From positions 51,040,093 through 51,104,092 of the forward strand of contig NC_080426.1 in assembly GCF_029873635.1 (NCBI RefSeq): a DNA stretch of 64,000 nt, in the 5' to 3' direction. The stretch comes from Malania oleifera (lineage: Eukaryota; Streptophyta; Magnoliopsida; Santalales; Ximeniaceae). The notes below the pieces were generated by a model that was not told the origin of the DNA, ran no database searches, and saw only the letters and a list, made by a program, of their open reading frames with translations. The position numbers were made by a program, and so were the translations under genes. Shown in pieces: positions 43,671 through 56,452 of the stretch (the stretch's first letter is position 1; every line of letters starts with the position of its first letter).

Positions 43671-46036
43671 TCTAAAGCTTCTGCTCATCTTCTTCGGGAT
43701 TGTCAGCAAATGGGCCTTAGGCCCAATGGCCTATGCTTTGTTCTATGGGTAGCGCGAGGTAGGGGTAACTTTGGTGGGCCTAAAATTCGGCTAGATGGTT
43801 GGGTTGCCGTCGAAGTATGTTGATCTGAGATTTGAAAAATGGGCCGGCCCACAATTGAATAACAAGCTCATCAATTAGTGTAGTTCTCCTTTTTCTCATA
43901 TGCCTTTGCACCTGTTTGAGGCTGCGAATTTAAAAATCACATGAATTTATAAAAAGTTAATTTGAAAAAAAAAAAAAAATTATAGAGAAATTAAATAAGA
44001 AATGAAAGGCATTTTGATTTTCATTAAAACACAGTTAAAGATGATTATAGAAAATACTTTAATTTTATTTTTAATTCAAAGAAACATTTCTAGAGAAAAT
44101 AAATAAGAGTTCAAAGACATTTTAATTTGTTTAAGAGTGTATTTATGGATAGTTAGAGAGATTTTTTAAGTATTTAAAAATCGAACTAAGTTTAAGAAAT
44201 TTCCTTCATAAAAATAAATTTATTATTTAATGATGGAAGAAATTAATATTGTTTTGTTTTGCTCTTTGGTAGGTGCCATTTTTTAAAGTTTAATGTTCTT
44301 TAAATAAAAGATTGGTTATATTTATTTTCATTTTATTTTCACTTTCAAGAGGGCAACCTGATATTCGAATTTAATGCACTTTATTAGGTTGTACTTTAAA
44401 ATTAATGTTCATTTTTCTAATAATTAATTATCTTAATTTTTGTTTGAAACTTGAAAAAATATTAGAGGAAAGGAAGGGAAAATAAAAAAGAATTTATATT
44501 TTTATGTTCGGTTATCGAGAAAAATAAAAAAATAAAAATAAAAGTTATATTAGATCAACGAAGAAAAATATTATTTTTACATCATTTACTGTTGATTTTT
44601 TTTAAATTTAATTATATTAAAATAAATGTTCATTTTTAGTAGCAAATATAGAAAAAAAATATGATAAAAAATGAGTTTTCTAATTTATTTTTTTTCATAT
44701 TTTCTTTTTCTTTCCTTTCCCCCAATCAAAATGTTTAATCCAAATAGCCCCTTAACAAAAAATAAAATAACATAATACCCGAGAATAAACCCTTAACGAG
44801 AAAAATAAAATGAACCCCAAGAATAAACTCTCATTAACTATGATAAGTTCTTTGGTTATTATTATTATTTTTTAGTAACAAAATTTACACATGCTATTAC
44901 TCCAAATTATTAAATAGCTTGTAAATTGAGCTCATAGTCTTCATATGAATGGAAATAATAATAATAATAATAATAGAAGGAAAAGAAACAATGGGATCTA
45001 TTTTGTGGCTGTAAAGGAAAGTTGAACCATCCGATTTGATGACATCAGTCGACAAAGAGTCCATCTTTGCTCCAACCCACAACTCACAATGCTTCAAATT
45101 GCTTTCATATTTTAATGTAAAACACTTGTTGGAAAAAATAGATTACAAACTTTCTTTCAAATTTCTAAAAGATTTCATGGATTTTTATTATTTAAAAAAA
45201 TTGATAGAAAATGTAAATCTACTTTAAAATTTTAAAATTATGCAAATTTCTTCTAAAATTAAAACTTTAAGACACTTATACCCTTTACAAAAAAATACAT
45301 TGAAAAGTTTACATTTTTTTTCGATCCAATCTCATGGGTAGGAGAGTGAAAATTTTGAAATCTCGAGAAAGATCTGGTAAACGTCAAAGAAAAATATATT
45401 AGCGTCATATTTGACAGCTTCGATTCTGATTACATATTTAAGATTGTTTAAAACTTTTGAAAATTTTATTATTATTTTTATATTATATTATATTTTAATA
45501 AATATAAAGCTAAGATGGCAACTTCATAATTGTTGCATACCTAACACACTACACCATTGGCTCTTGGGTTTGTCGTGGACTTACGATATTCTAAAATATT
45601 TTTTAGGATAGGAAGACTTTTAGTTGCTCAAGGTTAGTGTTCTAGCATTCCTATTGATATTATATTTTTACTTATTTTTTTTTTAACTTTTTATTTGTTT
45701 ACTATTATATAGAAGGAAAATACAAAAGCAAATAAGTTATCTCCTTATTTTCATTTCCTCTTCTTTGTCTAAACAAAATCCTTAATCCAAACGATTAAAA
45801 CAGTACAAATTAATTTAATATTATTGTAAATTTTTTTTTAAAAAAATTATGGGTGTTATTTATAATCAAATTGGACTAATTTTTGGACAAAATTAAGGTT
45901 TTTTTTATAAAAAAAATATGGGTATTATTATTTAGTATTAATTATAAACTGTGATAATTTGTTTGTGTTTGTGTTTGGATGCAAAACTACAAGGCATAAA
46001 ATACCCATAAAAAATATTTTAATATATTATATGTTT
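43671..46036. other. Long AT-rich intergenic stretch
   Basis: No gene seen. It contains poly-A runs, an (AAT)n run at 44949-44975, and repeat edges resembling plant MITE ends (tttaatccaaatagcccctt near 44735-44755; aatccttaatccaaacg near 45777). None could be bounded. Confidence 0.5.
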
Positions 46037-46770
46037 TTAATTTTCTAAAATAAGTGAATTACAGAAAGCAGGCCTACCAAAAGGCAATTTACAATAGTAA
46101 CATCTCAACACCTTTGCTGCTTTATTAAGACAATGAAACCACTTTGTAGACGCACATAGAGTTTTGGTCAAAATTCCATTCCATTTATGCGGTAAGGTTA
46201 ATGGGCTATTGATGAAATCAGTGTGCCATGGTGTAGACTTTACTATCCATACATCAGCACATAGCCACATAATATATGCTAGAAAAATTATAGGTATTCT
46301 TGGACTAGTAGCATAACCAGTGCATCTGTGGTCCTCATCCAATTGGAAACTGCCAAATGGACATGGAAAGCCAAAATGGATGTGGACCCAGTCAAAGGAT
46401 GGCCCTACTTCTTTGCAAGTAGGGATCACTAGCACTAGATCCACTTGCTACTTATATTTCCTTAAAGAAATATTTTATGGAAAACATATGAGTGTTTTTT
46501 TTCTTTTCCTTTATCTCATTTTTCTCCCTGATTTTGGGTCGTTACTTCTCTTTTATCTCTCTATTTTAGTTCAATGGCATTTTAGGAAAATTCGGAGCTC
46601 ATGGCTTTGAAAAATTCTTGGAGCGTTCTTTAATCCAAATGGTATAACTATCCATTCATACAATCCTACTAAGGTTGTAAAAACCAATGATTTCTTCTTT
46701 GACCTTAATCTGTCAAGATCTTAAATTAAGATCAAACTTAATATAAACCGTTATATATATATATATATAT
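46037..46770 (-). mobile_element. Old pararetrovirus-like (Caulimoviridae type) fragment
   Basis: Minus-strand text near 46760-46590 has a reverse transcriptase segment with the PFGLKNAP motif, the form usual in plant pararetroviruses (Ty3 elements usually read PFGLTNAP). Downstream, 46444-46037 is an open stretch that could be the C-terminal part. Small, broken in at least a few places, no terminal repeats. It could also be a divergent Ty3 element. Confidence 0.5.
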
Positions 46771-47766
46771 ATGATTTTTCTTACCAATTATTTTTAGCCT
46801 TGTTGGGATTTATTTTGAATTTTTTACTATTTTTCCTATACATAGGTAGAAGTGCTCTTTCAAATAAAAATAAATAAATAAATAAATTAGGTGTGTGGAT
46901 GCATGTATTCGCGTGTGACAACCCACACATAAATGCAATGTACAGATGCACTAAGGATGACAAGAAACAACGCTGTTTTAGATTTGAAGAGGGTGGGTCG
47001 ACCTCTCCTCTCCTCTCCTCCTTTTCCTTCTCATGCCCTTTTTCGGTGAAAGGAGGATTGCCCAATTTGCTCCTTGCCATGTTAGAAAATTTTCATGAGA
47101 GAATTGTAAGCTAACTTTATAAATCATAAAACCAAGCAAGAATATAGAACGTAATTTATAATATATCTTAATTGTTTCTACTTCGACAACTAAGCATTGA
47201 TATGTGTTGACACCCCATTTGTTCGAGATAACAAGAAAAATGAAAAACAAAAAGAAATTTTTTTAAAAAAGAAAGCAACAAAAACTTAAAGTTTTACTTA
47301 AGGAAAAAAAAAAGATTTTCATTTTATATTTCCCTTTTTAGTATTTAAAGCTTTTCATTGTCTTTAAAGAAAGTTTATATATGCGCGTGTAGTATCTCAG
47401 TTATTGGAAAATGTAAATTGGGTTGGGAAAATATATCTCACCAAATATTAGAAGGAGAGGATGCTTAGACACTCTTTGTATTGTGCCTTTACTTGTTTTT
47501 TTGTTGAAAAAAATTTAGTAAATAATCCAATGATCAAACTTGAAGGCGGGGCAATGGCATCCCTTTCGGATTCCAAAAGTAATGATACATATTTTTCTTA
47601 CATGCGCACATGCACTCGAAACAATACAATTTTGTGTTTTCTTTTTATTTAGAAAATAGAAAAAGAAAATATAAAGGCGTTGAAACAGCACCATTTCATT
47701 AAGAACTTTTGTGTGTAATTTTTAAAAGTATATCAAAATGGTGCTGTTTTATTGATTTTGTTTTTT
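46771..47766. other. AT-rich spacer with a possible Tat LTR start at 47205
   Basis: No gene. TGTTGACACCCC at 47205 looks like the start of another Tat-type LTR, cut off at 47766 by the copia LTR. There is no second boundary to prove it. Confidence 0.35.
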
Positions 47767-49079
47767 TGTAAATTTTTAGGATTTGTTTGGATTAAGGATT
47801 CTACGTGGGGGAAAAAAAAAAGAAAGGAAAATTGTTGTAATTTGCGGCTCATATATATTAAGTGGAACACATGTACAAAGAAAACATGGTGAAAAAATAG
47901 AGAAGACGGCTTGTAGGAAGAAATCGTTGACGGTTTTGCTCAGGGTAAAAAGAAACAATCGATGGCTTTGTAGAGTTATATAGACGGTTTGGTCTCGACA
48001 TTAAAACGGCGACAGTTTGCTAGAAATCGATGATAATTTGCCTAAAACCATTGACAGTTTTGTTCAGGGTAAAAAGAAATAGTCAACAACTTTGCAGAAT
48101 TATGTTAACGGTTTGGTCTCAACATTAAACCGTCGACGGTTTGTATGAAACCGTCGACGATTTTGCTTGGTTAATCAGTGCTGTTTTTCGAATTTTGGAT
48201 TAGGAAGTTGAATAGGTTGGATTTCAGGGGGGAAAACTTTCGGAGGTTCAAGAGGGTTAGCACACATGCATTATTGCATGTCTTAACTCTATGTCTTTTG
48301 ACACAAGATAGTGAAAATTCACAACCATTTGCTCCCATGGATGTAGGCATTGCCAAACCACGTAAATCCTTATGTCATTGTTTTATTGCTTTTATTATAA
48401 TCTGTATGATTGTGTGTTTCTATATTGTTCATCGTTGGTTGCTGCATTGATTCGAATGGTTTGTTTGTTTCCATTGCGCATTGATTTAGATAACAAATTG
48501 GTATCAAAGCATTTGGTTACAGTGACTTATGGGATTTCTTCTGTAAAGTTTGATGTTGTCAAGCTCGATAGATGGAAAAATTTTAGACTATGGCAGAGGA
48601 GGGTTAAGGATTTGTTGTTGCAATAGGGTATGGTGAAGGCATTATACAGAAGTCAACTGGAAGGCATTGACGAAACAAGTTGGAAAGAGTTGGAAGAAAA
48701 GGCTGTGATGACTATTAGGCTTTTTCTGGATGATGACATGTTGTATCAAATCATGGATGAGGAATCTCCGACGGCTATTTGGAAGAAACTTGAAAGTCAG
48801 TATATGTCTAAGTCTTTGACGAACAAGTTGTATCCTAGGCAGAAATTGTATCGGCTTAAGATGGCAGAGGGTTTGGATTCAACCAACACATCAATGCATT
48901 CAATTAGATTATAAGTGATTTGATGCAAGTTGATGTGGAGTTCGAAGAGGAAGACAAGACATTGATGCTACTGAATTTCTTACTTACTTCTCATACGTAT
49001 GAAAATTTGGTTACAACTTTGACGTGGGGAAAAGAAACCCTGAATTTAGAGGTCACAAGCGCTCAGTTAGGCTTTTGTT
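47767..49079 (+). mobile_element. Copia element, 5' LTR and gag (plus copy), truncated
   Basis: LTR at about 47767-48495, then a primer site TTGGTATCAAAGC (48498), then gag (48540 onward: WQRRVKDLL, MDEESPTAIWKKLESQYMSKSLTNKL). Broken in a few places. It stops at about 49079, where sequence of a minus-oriented copy of the same family starts. The left edge of the LTR was inferred by comparison with the minus copy. Confidence 0.82.
47925..48160 (+). promoter_or_regulatory. CCGTCGACGG palindrome cluster in a copia LTR
   Basis: About eight copies, intact or worn, of AACCGTCGACGGTTT-like motifs. The same motif cluster is in the minus copy's LTR (55320-55475). Confidence 0.7.
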
Positions 49080-49594
49080 GGCCCTAGAGTCGAGTCTGGT
49101 TACCTACTTCATCTTTTGAGTACGCTTCACCATAGCTTTCTCATTGAAAACTAAATCTCTACTGATCACCACCTTGTTTGTCATTAGATCCCACAATTTG
49201 AACCCCTTCCCACCTTTCTAATACCCTAAAAAGATGCAGCATATAGACTTTGAGTCAAGTTTCAATCTCTCTTCACTAGAAACGTGTACATAGGCCGAAT
49301 AACCGCACACCTTCAATCTGGAGTAGTCTACTGCATTTCCCCTCCATACCTCCTTTGACACTTTTCCCTCTAATGATGCCCCTGGCAATCGGTTTACCAA
49401 GAAACAGGCCATACTAACTGTCTCGGCCCAGAATTTCTTCGCTAACCCTACATTAAGCCTGAGACACTGAGCTTTCTCAACTAGAGTCTGATTCATTATT
49501 TTAGCCATATCATTTTGTTGAGGTGTCCGACGAATAGTGAAGTGTCTCCTAATGCCCCGCTGCTAACAAAAATCTATGAACTTAGAATCAGCGT

Positions 49595-51433
49595 TGTCAC
49601 GCCCCAAAACCAGAAATGGGACCCAAGGGTGAAAATGTAATCTAACCTGTCCCTCTATCTAATAAATCATCCAAAGATATAGTACAAAGGATGAGGGTCC
49701 GACCCCATGGGGTTCCCAGACACCCTATACACATCCAAACACAGAATATACGCAGCGGAAAAATGTCATTCTATACATACATGGTACCATACAAGAGTCT
49801 ATACAAGAGCAGATACAAGGTTCTATCATACAACGTACAACCGGGTGCCCAACATATCTAAAAATGGCAACCCACATAACACAAGTCCTAGCACTTACCC
49901 AAGCGCTACCCGTAGTACACCAGCCACTACGCTCCTAACACAAGGACGCTAGTTCCAATTACTCGAAGGATCTGAAAAATATGTACGTACAGCAGGGGTG
50001 AGCACCTCTTAGTAAGGAAGAATACATGTTATATCGGTATGTGGCATTTGAGTGTTATCATGACGCAACACATATACAATTAGATGCAGTTCCAATACTA
50101 ATTTCACAACAGTGCATACACACACACACACACACATGATCAGCAATCTTGGTGTCGTCACACCCTTCGGCCTAAAGTCGACCTGCGACATATGGCGTTG
50201 GCCCGTAGCCAACTTGCGAAACACGGCACCATCGGCACATGACTAGCCCCAGATTCCCATGGCATCGTACCGGGTCTAAACTGATGGATCCACAACCTTT
50301 GGTGATCAACTGGTATAGGCTCACGCTCTCGGATATAGAGCCGGACACTCTTACCTACATGGCAGGCGATCAACACACGCCCTCGGATATAAAACCGAAC
50401 ACTCTTTCGTACCTGGAACAATTTGGAACCTCGTTCCTACTGCATTTTAACCAAATATAACATAAACATGCATGCTCATATAACCAAACAAACCACGCCC
50501 ACTTGGTAATCAAAAATCATGGTTTTCCAAACACATACAGTTTAAACAAGTCAAGGCACAACCATCCCTATAACATAGTATAAATCAACATATACGTTTG
50601 GTTTTCAACAAAACCAAGGAATGCAGCCTATCGCCCCCTTTTTCCCAAAACTGTAATCATGAAAAACCCATAGTTTTTCCCCGTTTGATCCCCCCCAAAT
50701 GAGTAGCCAAAACACACAAAAGACATGAACCACAGTTCTACCAAGTTCGATTTCAAAAATAACCAATATAAACACAATTCCCTTTACTTTTTCCCCAAAA
50801 GACCAATCCCGAACTCTACGGCTCCTAAACAATGAACCGAGTCCTCAAAATCTACAAAACACAGTACAAAAAATACTCACGACTCTGTCCTCTATCAAAC
50901 TACAGGATCAGAAAAGAAAATCGAGTCTTACCCAGATTTTAAGCCGAAACCCAAAAATCTCCGAAACAGGATTCCAATTCATAGGTTTTGTAGAGAATCT
51001 GTCCCTGATCCTTGTGGTAATGTCAGATCGTTGATTCCAGCGACGAACGGCGAAGGAATCTAGAGAGAGAGAGAGAGTAGGATGAGTTCTAGAGAGAAAG
51101 GGAGAGGTTTTTTAGTTAACTTAGCTTGGAAGCAACTAAATTGGATACTTATAGCCCTTTGACTCAGCCGCCCTCGTCGACGAATGGAGACCTCATTGAC
51201 GAGGCCTTGTAGTCACTTCGTCGAAGAGACGGTGATCTCATCGACGAACTTGAGATCCTTGATTTCTCAAAATCTCTTGACTTCTCTTCGTCGACGAGCC
51301 TCTGAACTTCGTCGACGAGTAGAACAAAGCCTTCGTCGACGAAATCTGGCTTCATCGATGAAGCTTGCTCAAATTCCAATTTTGCCCTTCTCTTTATTAT
51401 TTAAACCCACATATCACAGTTTGAGTTCTTATA
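49595..51433 (-). mobile_element. Solo LTR, Ty3 Tekay-like, minus strand, TSD agcgt
   Basis: 1839 bp, plus-strand TGTCACGCCCC on the left, with identical flanks agcgt at 49590-49594 and 51434-51438. It is inserted in the copia integrase region. The conserved GGGGTGAGCACCTCTTAGTAAG block (49995-50016) and the U3 GTCGAC cluster with TATA identify it as a relative of the 10429 and 23173 LTRs. The right tip is slightly worn. Confidence 0.85.
51145..51365 (-). promoter_or_regulatory. U3 palindrome cluster and TATA, minus-strand solo LTR
   Basis: In element sense, about eight TCGTCGACGA-type motifs (clear ones at 51175, 51242, 51287, 51308, 51333) lead into a TATAAGTA box (about 51152-51145). A short GA tract at 51061-51078 marks the CT tract position. 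Confidence 0.72.
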
Positions 51434-53111
51434 AGCGTACTCGGTCCCATTGTCTGATTTAAGGTATTTTATTCTCCTTCCGCTCTGGTTTTCCACTTCA
51501 GTTTTCCACAACTTAAACTTGGCAAACGTATCTAACTTGTGCCACATGAAGTACACACAAACCTTCTGTGAGTAGTTGTCAATAAAAATCACAAAACACA
51601 CACATGTCCTTCCCGTGATACTACTCTCATCGGCCCCCAAACATTAGAGTATATGTAATCAAGAATACCTTCCATCTTATGTGTAGCTATTTTGAACTAC
51701 ACACTACTTTGCTTCCCAAGAACACAAAACTTGTAGAAGTTCAGCTTGTATGTTTTCATACCCTTCAAGAGTTTCCTCTTGTGAAGTTCTTTCATGCCAT
51801 GCTTACCCATATGCCCAAGTTGCATATGCCATAAGACAGTATCATCAAATTCAAAACTACGGCTGTAGCTCCACCTACAATTGTAGTGTCCGGTAATGCA
51901 TAAATATTTTCATCTAACTTTTATCTTTTCATCACCATTAGATTGCCTTTGCACACCTTCATAACTCCACCTTTGGACTTGTAACTGAATCCATTACAGT
52001 CCAAAGTGCCTAATGAAATTAGACTCTTTCGTAGGTCTGGAATGTGTACATCACATAGAGTTCTTACAATACCATTAAACATTTTAATTCGTACATTTGC
52101 TATTCCAAATTATTTTACATGAAACATCATTGCCTATAAGAACCAAACCTAAATTAACTTTTCTGTAAGTGCTGTACCACTTCTTGTTTGGAGTTATGTG
52201 GTAAGAACACGTCGAGTCTAGGATCCAAGAGTCTGTGAGGTGATCCGACCCTAACGAAATTGAAAGTATGTCACCATCGCTACATTCTGAATTTCCTTCT
52301 TCAACTACATTTGCTGATTTTGAAGTGTCTTCTTGCTTTTCAGCATTCCCTTTCTTCCAATCTGGCCACTTCGATTTTGTGTACCCCTTCTTACCACACT
52401 TAAAGTACTGGATATCCTTTTTCTTCTTCGACTAAGATTGATATTTATTTTGACTTGATCCATTTCTGAATTTTCCTCTCCCACGTTCATGGTTACCCTT
52501 CACCACAAGCGCTTCATCGTATGAAATTTTGTCACATACTTTCTTTATTTGATGAAAACCTAGCAACGCATTTGTCACCTATTCCAAATTTAGGGTTTTT
52601 TTACCCCATGTAAGAATCGTAACCAAGTTCTCATACATGTGCAACGCTGGCAAGGAATTCAGTAGCATCAGTGCATTATCATCTTCCTCGAATTTCACAT
52701 CAACCCGCATTAAAGAGTTTATTCATAAAAGACTTGGACATGCATCGGCTTTTAAGATTTTGCCATACAACACGTCATCTTCCAGACACAATCTGATAGT
52801 AGCCACCGTCTTTGTCTCCAATTCCTTCTAATTTGCTTCATCCATGCATGCCTTCCGATTGAACACCATACAAGGCCTTCACCATCCCTTACTGCACAAG
52901 CAAATCCTTTACCCTTCTCTGCCATAAACCGAAGTTCTCGGTTCCATCAAACTTGACAATGACAAATTTTGCAAACAAAGTGCCCAAAGACATTACAACA
53001 ATTGCTATGATACCAATTTGTTGCATTGAATTGTATTTGCACAGCAGAATAAAAATGCACCAATCAATGAAAACCATATACAGAACACACCCACATAGTA
53101 TATATGAAAGT

Positions 53112-55160
53112 TGTTGACCTTATAGGTCACACCCGGTTTTGATAATGACAAATACTTTGGTATTTGATGGTTTTCAAGTGTTTGTGCAGGCTTAAATGAA
53201 TATCCCAAGGAATGACCCTTGAAGCAACTAGAAGACCCTAAAGACTTTTTAATTTGTAATTGTAAATTCAATGTTTGTAATATGGGTCTGTAATATTAAC
53301 CTAGAATGTGGTCTGTATTTATCTTACCTGCACATCATGCATATTGGATATATGGTAAGCTCAAAATGACCTCAAAATGACCATAGGGGCTGAATGACTT
53401 TAGGGCACGGTCAACTGACGCCGAATTTTTGGGACTATCTCAAAACGGACCTTGAAAAGACCCTAGTAAGACCTTAGGTCCTAATACTCACACAAATATC
53501 ATATAATACATATGAGTGTTAAATATGTGCTTAAAATTGAACAAATATCAGAAAATTGAGAGAGCTCGGGTGACTGAACCCCTGGAGTTCAAAACTCCTC
53601 GGGCGCCCTAACTGTTGAAGAGTCAACAGTTGACTTGAGCTCTTGGGTGACCGAACTATTTTGTGCGTACCATCCACGAGCGCCCGAACCCTTCGAAAGG
53701 GACTTTTCACCAACTCGGGCGATCGATCCATTCAGTTCAAAAAGAGCTATGCGTGATTGAACACATGCGTTCGGGCAACCAAACCCATGACTGGGCACTC
53801 GAAGTTACAAAGCAAACTTTCTAACTTTGATTTGGGCTGCCGAAGCATAAAACGGGCGACCGAACCTATTTAAATCACTTTTATTCCTGTGTTTGTTTGG
53901 GCAACCGAACCTTGGTTCAGCCACTCGAACCTCGGCGGGTTAAAATTAAATTAACCACGGTAAAATTGGGTTAAGTTGGGTTAATGGGTTTTTAACATTT
54001 TCAATATTTTCTAATTATTCCCAACAAGTCCCCAACGGTTATAATTTTACCCCTGCGTATAAATATGGGTTCATTTGTGAGGATTAGTGTACGATTAGCA
54101 AAAAATCATTAGCCAAAAATCCTCTCTTTTGAAAACACTCTTAATGTCCAAATACTCTCAAAATCTCCACTTCCTTGATATATTTTGAGATTGTGAGAAC
54201 ATTTTTAGAGTATTTGTGATTGCTATAGATTGCTAAAAACTCTCATTTGATTGATTGGTTGTTCTATTTTATTAGGGAGTTTTAGCTTAAGTTTATCCCA
54301 CAGATTTTCATTTTATAAATCTTGTGTGGGGATAAACTAAGTAAACTTAGGATATTTGCATCTTTGTTGCAAGTGTCCATTAGCTTGATTTTTGGTGTGC
54401 AAAAAATTCTTTCAAACAAGCAAATATTTTCAAACTAGTGTTGTGCATCTTTCATTGAGGAAAACTCTTTTGAACTAGTTTGATTATTTGATTAGTATAC
54501 TTGGAATATTGATGTGCTGTTGAAATACCTTGTTTAGATTCCAAGATATTGCTTGTGTTGAATACTCTTGAGCATCATATTGATTATACTATGTTGAGTA
54601 TTGATTGAACAAAACTTGTATCACTAAGCTTACACTATATCCATGTTATTGATGTGTATGTGAACGTGCATATTTGGGTACATATCTTCTTTACGTGAAA
54701 GCACTATTTCTGTACCATTTATTTGAGCGAATATTATTGTATTTCCACGTGTGGCCTGAGGGGGCGGTAATCCAGCCCGATAAGGATTGTGTAGGTTGAG
54801 GTCAGTCTTGTATTAATTGATCTGGTTTGTATAGGTTGAGGTTAGCTTTGTGCTAATTGACCTGGTTTGTATAGGTGCCGCTCCACCTGTTTAAGTGAGC
54901 AAGTATAGTGGTAATCCTTGTGCTTGTTAGCCAAGGCAGGGACGTAGGCACAGTTAGCCGAACCTCAATAACATATCGTGCGTGTTCTTCACATTTTTGC
55001 AATTTATTTACTACACGTGTATGTTATATTGTGAATGATCAGGTTTACATTTTCATAAGATAGACCCTAGGTTAAGTAAAACTGTTAATCTGATTTAACT
55101 TAGGTGATAAATTTTAAATACCCAATTCACCCCCTACTTGGGATTGCATTAAAGCTAACA
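53112..55160 (+). mobile_element. Solo LTR, copia SIRE/Maximus type
   Basis: 2049 bp, TGTTGACCTTATAGGTCAC ... CCCAATTCACCCCCTACTTG ... GCTAACA, the start and end typical of SIRE LTRs. Flanks are aaagt (53107-53111) and aaaga (55161-55165), a four-of-five match. TATA box TATAAATA at 54058. It is inserted within the LTR of the minus-strand copia element. Confidence 0.85.
53565..54066 (+). promoter_or_regulatory. CGGGCGCCCGA / GGGCGACCGAAC cluster and TATA in the SIRE LTR
   Basis: About ten copies of (t)cgggcgaccgaac and its inverted form between 53565 and 53935; TATAAATA follows at 54058-54065. Confidence 0.7.
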
Positions 55161-55590
55161 AAAGAAAAATAAAAAACATAAGGAATTACAATGATCTTAT
55201 TACAATGCAAATACACCCAAAATAGTGTATATATAAAGTTCTTGATGGGTTTCCCTCCAAACCCCAACCATACTAATGTCCACTTATTCAAAATTTGAAA
55301 TCAGCGTTGGTTCCTTGAGCGTATCCATTGACGGTTTTAATCAAACCATTGACAGAAAGAGTCAAACCATCGACGGTTTTCAGTCATACCATTTACTGAA
55401 AGATACCGATAGAAACTTTCTATGAATGTTCAGACAAACCATCGATGGCAACAAACAAAAAATTGATGGTTTCCTTCGAGTAAGGGCTCATCACACTAAT
55501 TACACCATGTATTCTCCTTGTGCATGCCATCCACTCGATTATTTGAGCCACATCACAACACGATTCTTTCCAAACAACCCATATATTACA

Positions 55591-56452
55591 TGTCTTTGTT
55601 TCCCATATCTAAGAAGGTAGCGCAAGCACTTAAGAGATTGCAAAGAAATCTCATTTAGAAGGAAACGAAAGAAAAATTCAAAAATTCAGTAAATCAACCC
55701 AAAAACCAAGGCGGATTGGGAATTAAACACTTAGAGACTATGAACAAAGCTCTTATGGGAAAATGGATATGATGATTTAGCAAGGAAGATAAGGTATTTT
55801 GGAAATCTGTGATTTACACCAAGTACAGGCACAACGTTTCTGACTGGTACTCGTCTTTAAGCTTCGAAGGCCCTGGGTGGAGTCTATAGAAAAATTTCAC
55901 CAAACTTAAGTCAACTAGTTAACACCTGAAGATCAATGTAGGAGATGGGAGTAAAACAAAGTTTTGGTTGGAAAAATGGGTTGCAAAATCCACCATCCAA
56001 TATCTCTACCCAAACCTCTTCATGGTGGCCAGATGGAAGGATGCTACAGTGGCAGAATTATTAAGCTTCCCCAACAGCAAGCCTTTTTGGTATATATATA
56101 TATATCATTTAACAGGCATATCAGAGGCAAGGATGTTAACAAAGTAATCAAGTTGCTCAATTTGGTTTACAATGTCACTTTCAGCAGAGGGAAGTCTGAA
56201 TTATGCTCATGGGATCTCTCTATAGCCTAGACTTTCACAGTGACTAGCCTTTACAATCACCTTACTCACAAGGATACTCATAATAATCTAAGCCTTCCCC
56301 ACAACCATTTGTGAAACACTTTCATCTCTTAAAAGGTGAGTGTCTTTTGTTGGCTAACAATTAATAACAAAGTTCTAACAACTGATAATCTACAAAAAAG
56401 AGGCTGGAGGTTGGCCTTTATGTGTGTTTTGTGCAAGAAGGAAAGTGAAGGG
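55591..56452 (+). mobile_element. LINE fragment (RT thumb to zf-RVT), cut on both sides
   Basis: Starts immediately at the outer edge of the copia LTR with SLFPISKKVAQALKRLQRN, then NQGGLGIKHLETMNKAL, a GDGSKTKFWLEKW block, KDATVAELLSFP, and a LTTDNLQKRGW...CVLCKKES zinc-finger part. Stops and a microsatellite expansion near 56090 interrupt it. It ends at 56452, where an LTR begins. Confidence 0.82.

Larger units (their letters stand above)
49080..55590 (-). mobile_element. Copia element, minus copy: LTR, gag, integrase, split by two solo LTRs
   Basis: From right to left: LTR (55590-53019, interrupted at 53112-55160), primer site (about 53016), gag (WQRRVKDLL near 52930), zinc-knuckle/protease region (about 52500-51900), integrase core (51640-51440 and 49589-49200) and the pol part just after it, ending abruptly at about 49080. 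RT and RNase H are absent. Same family as the plus copy at 47767. It is old, with about ten or more breaks. Its right edge lies in a LINE fragment. Confidence 0.83.
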
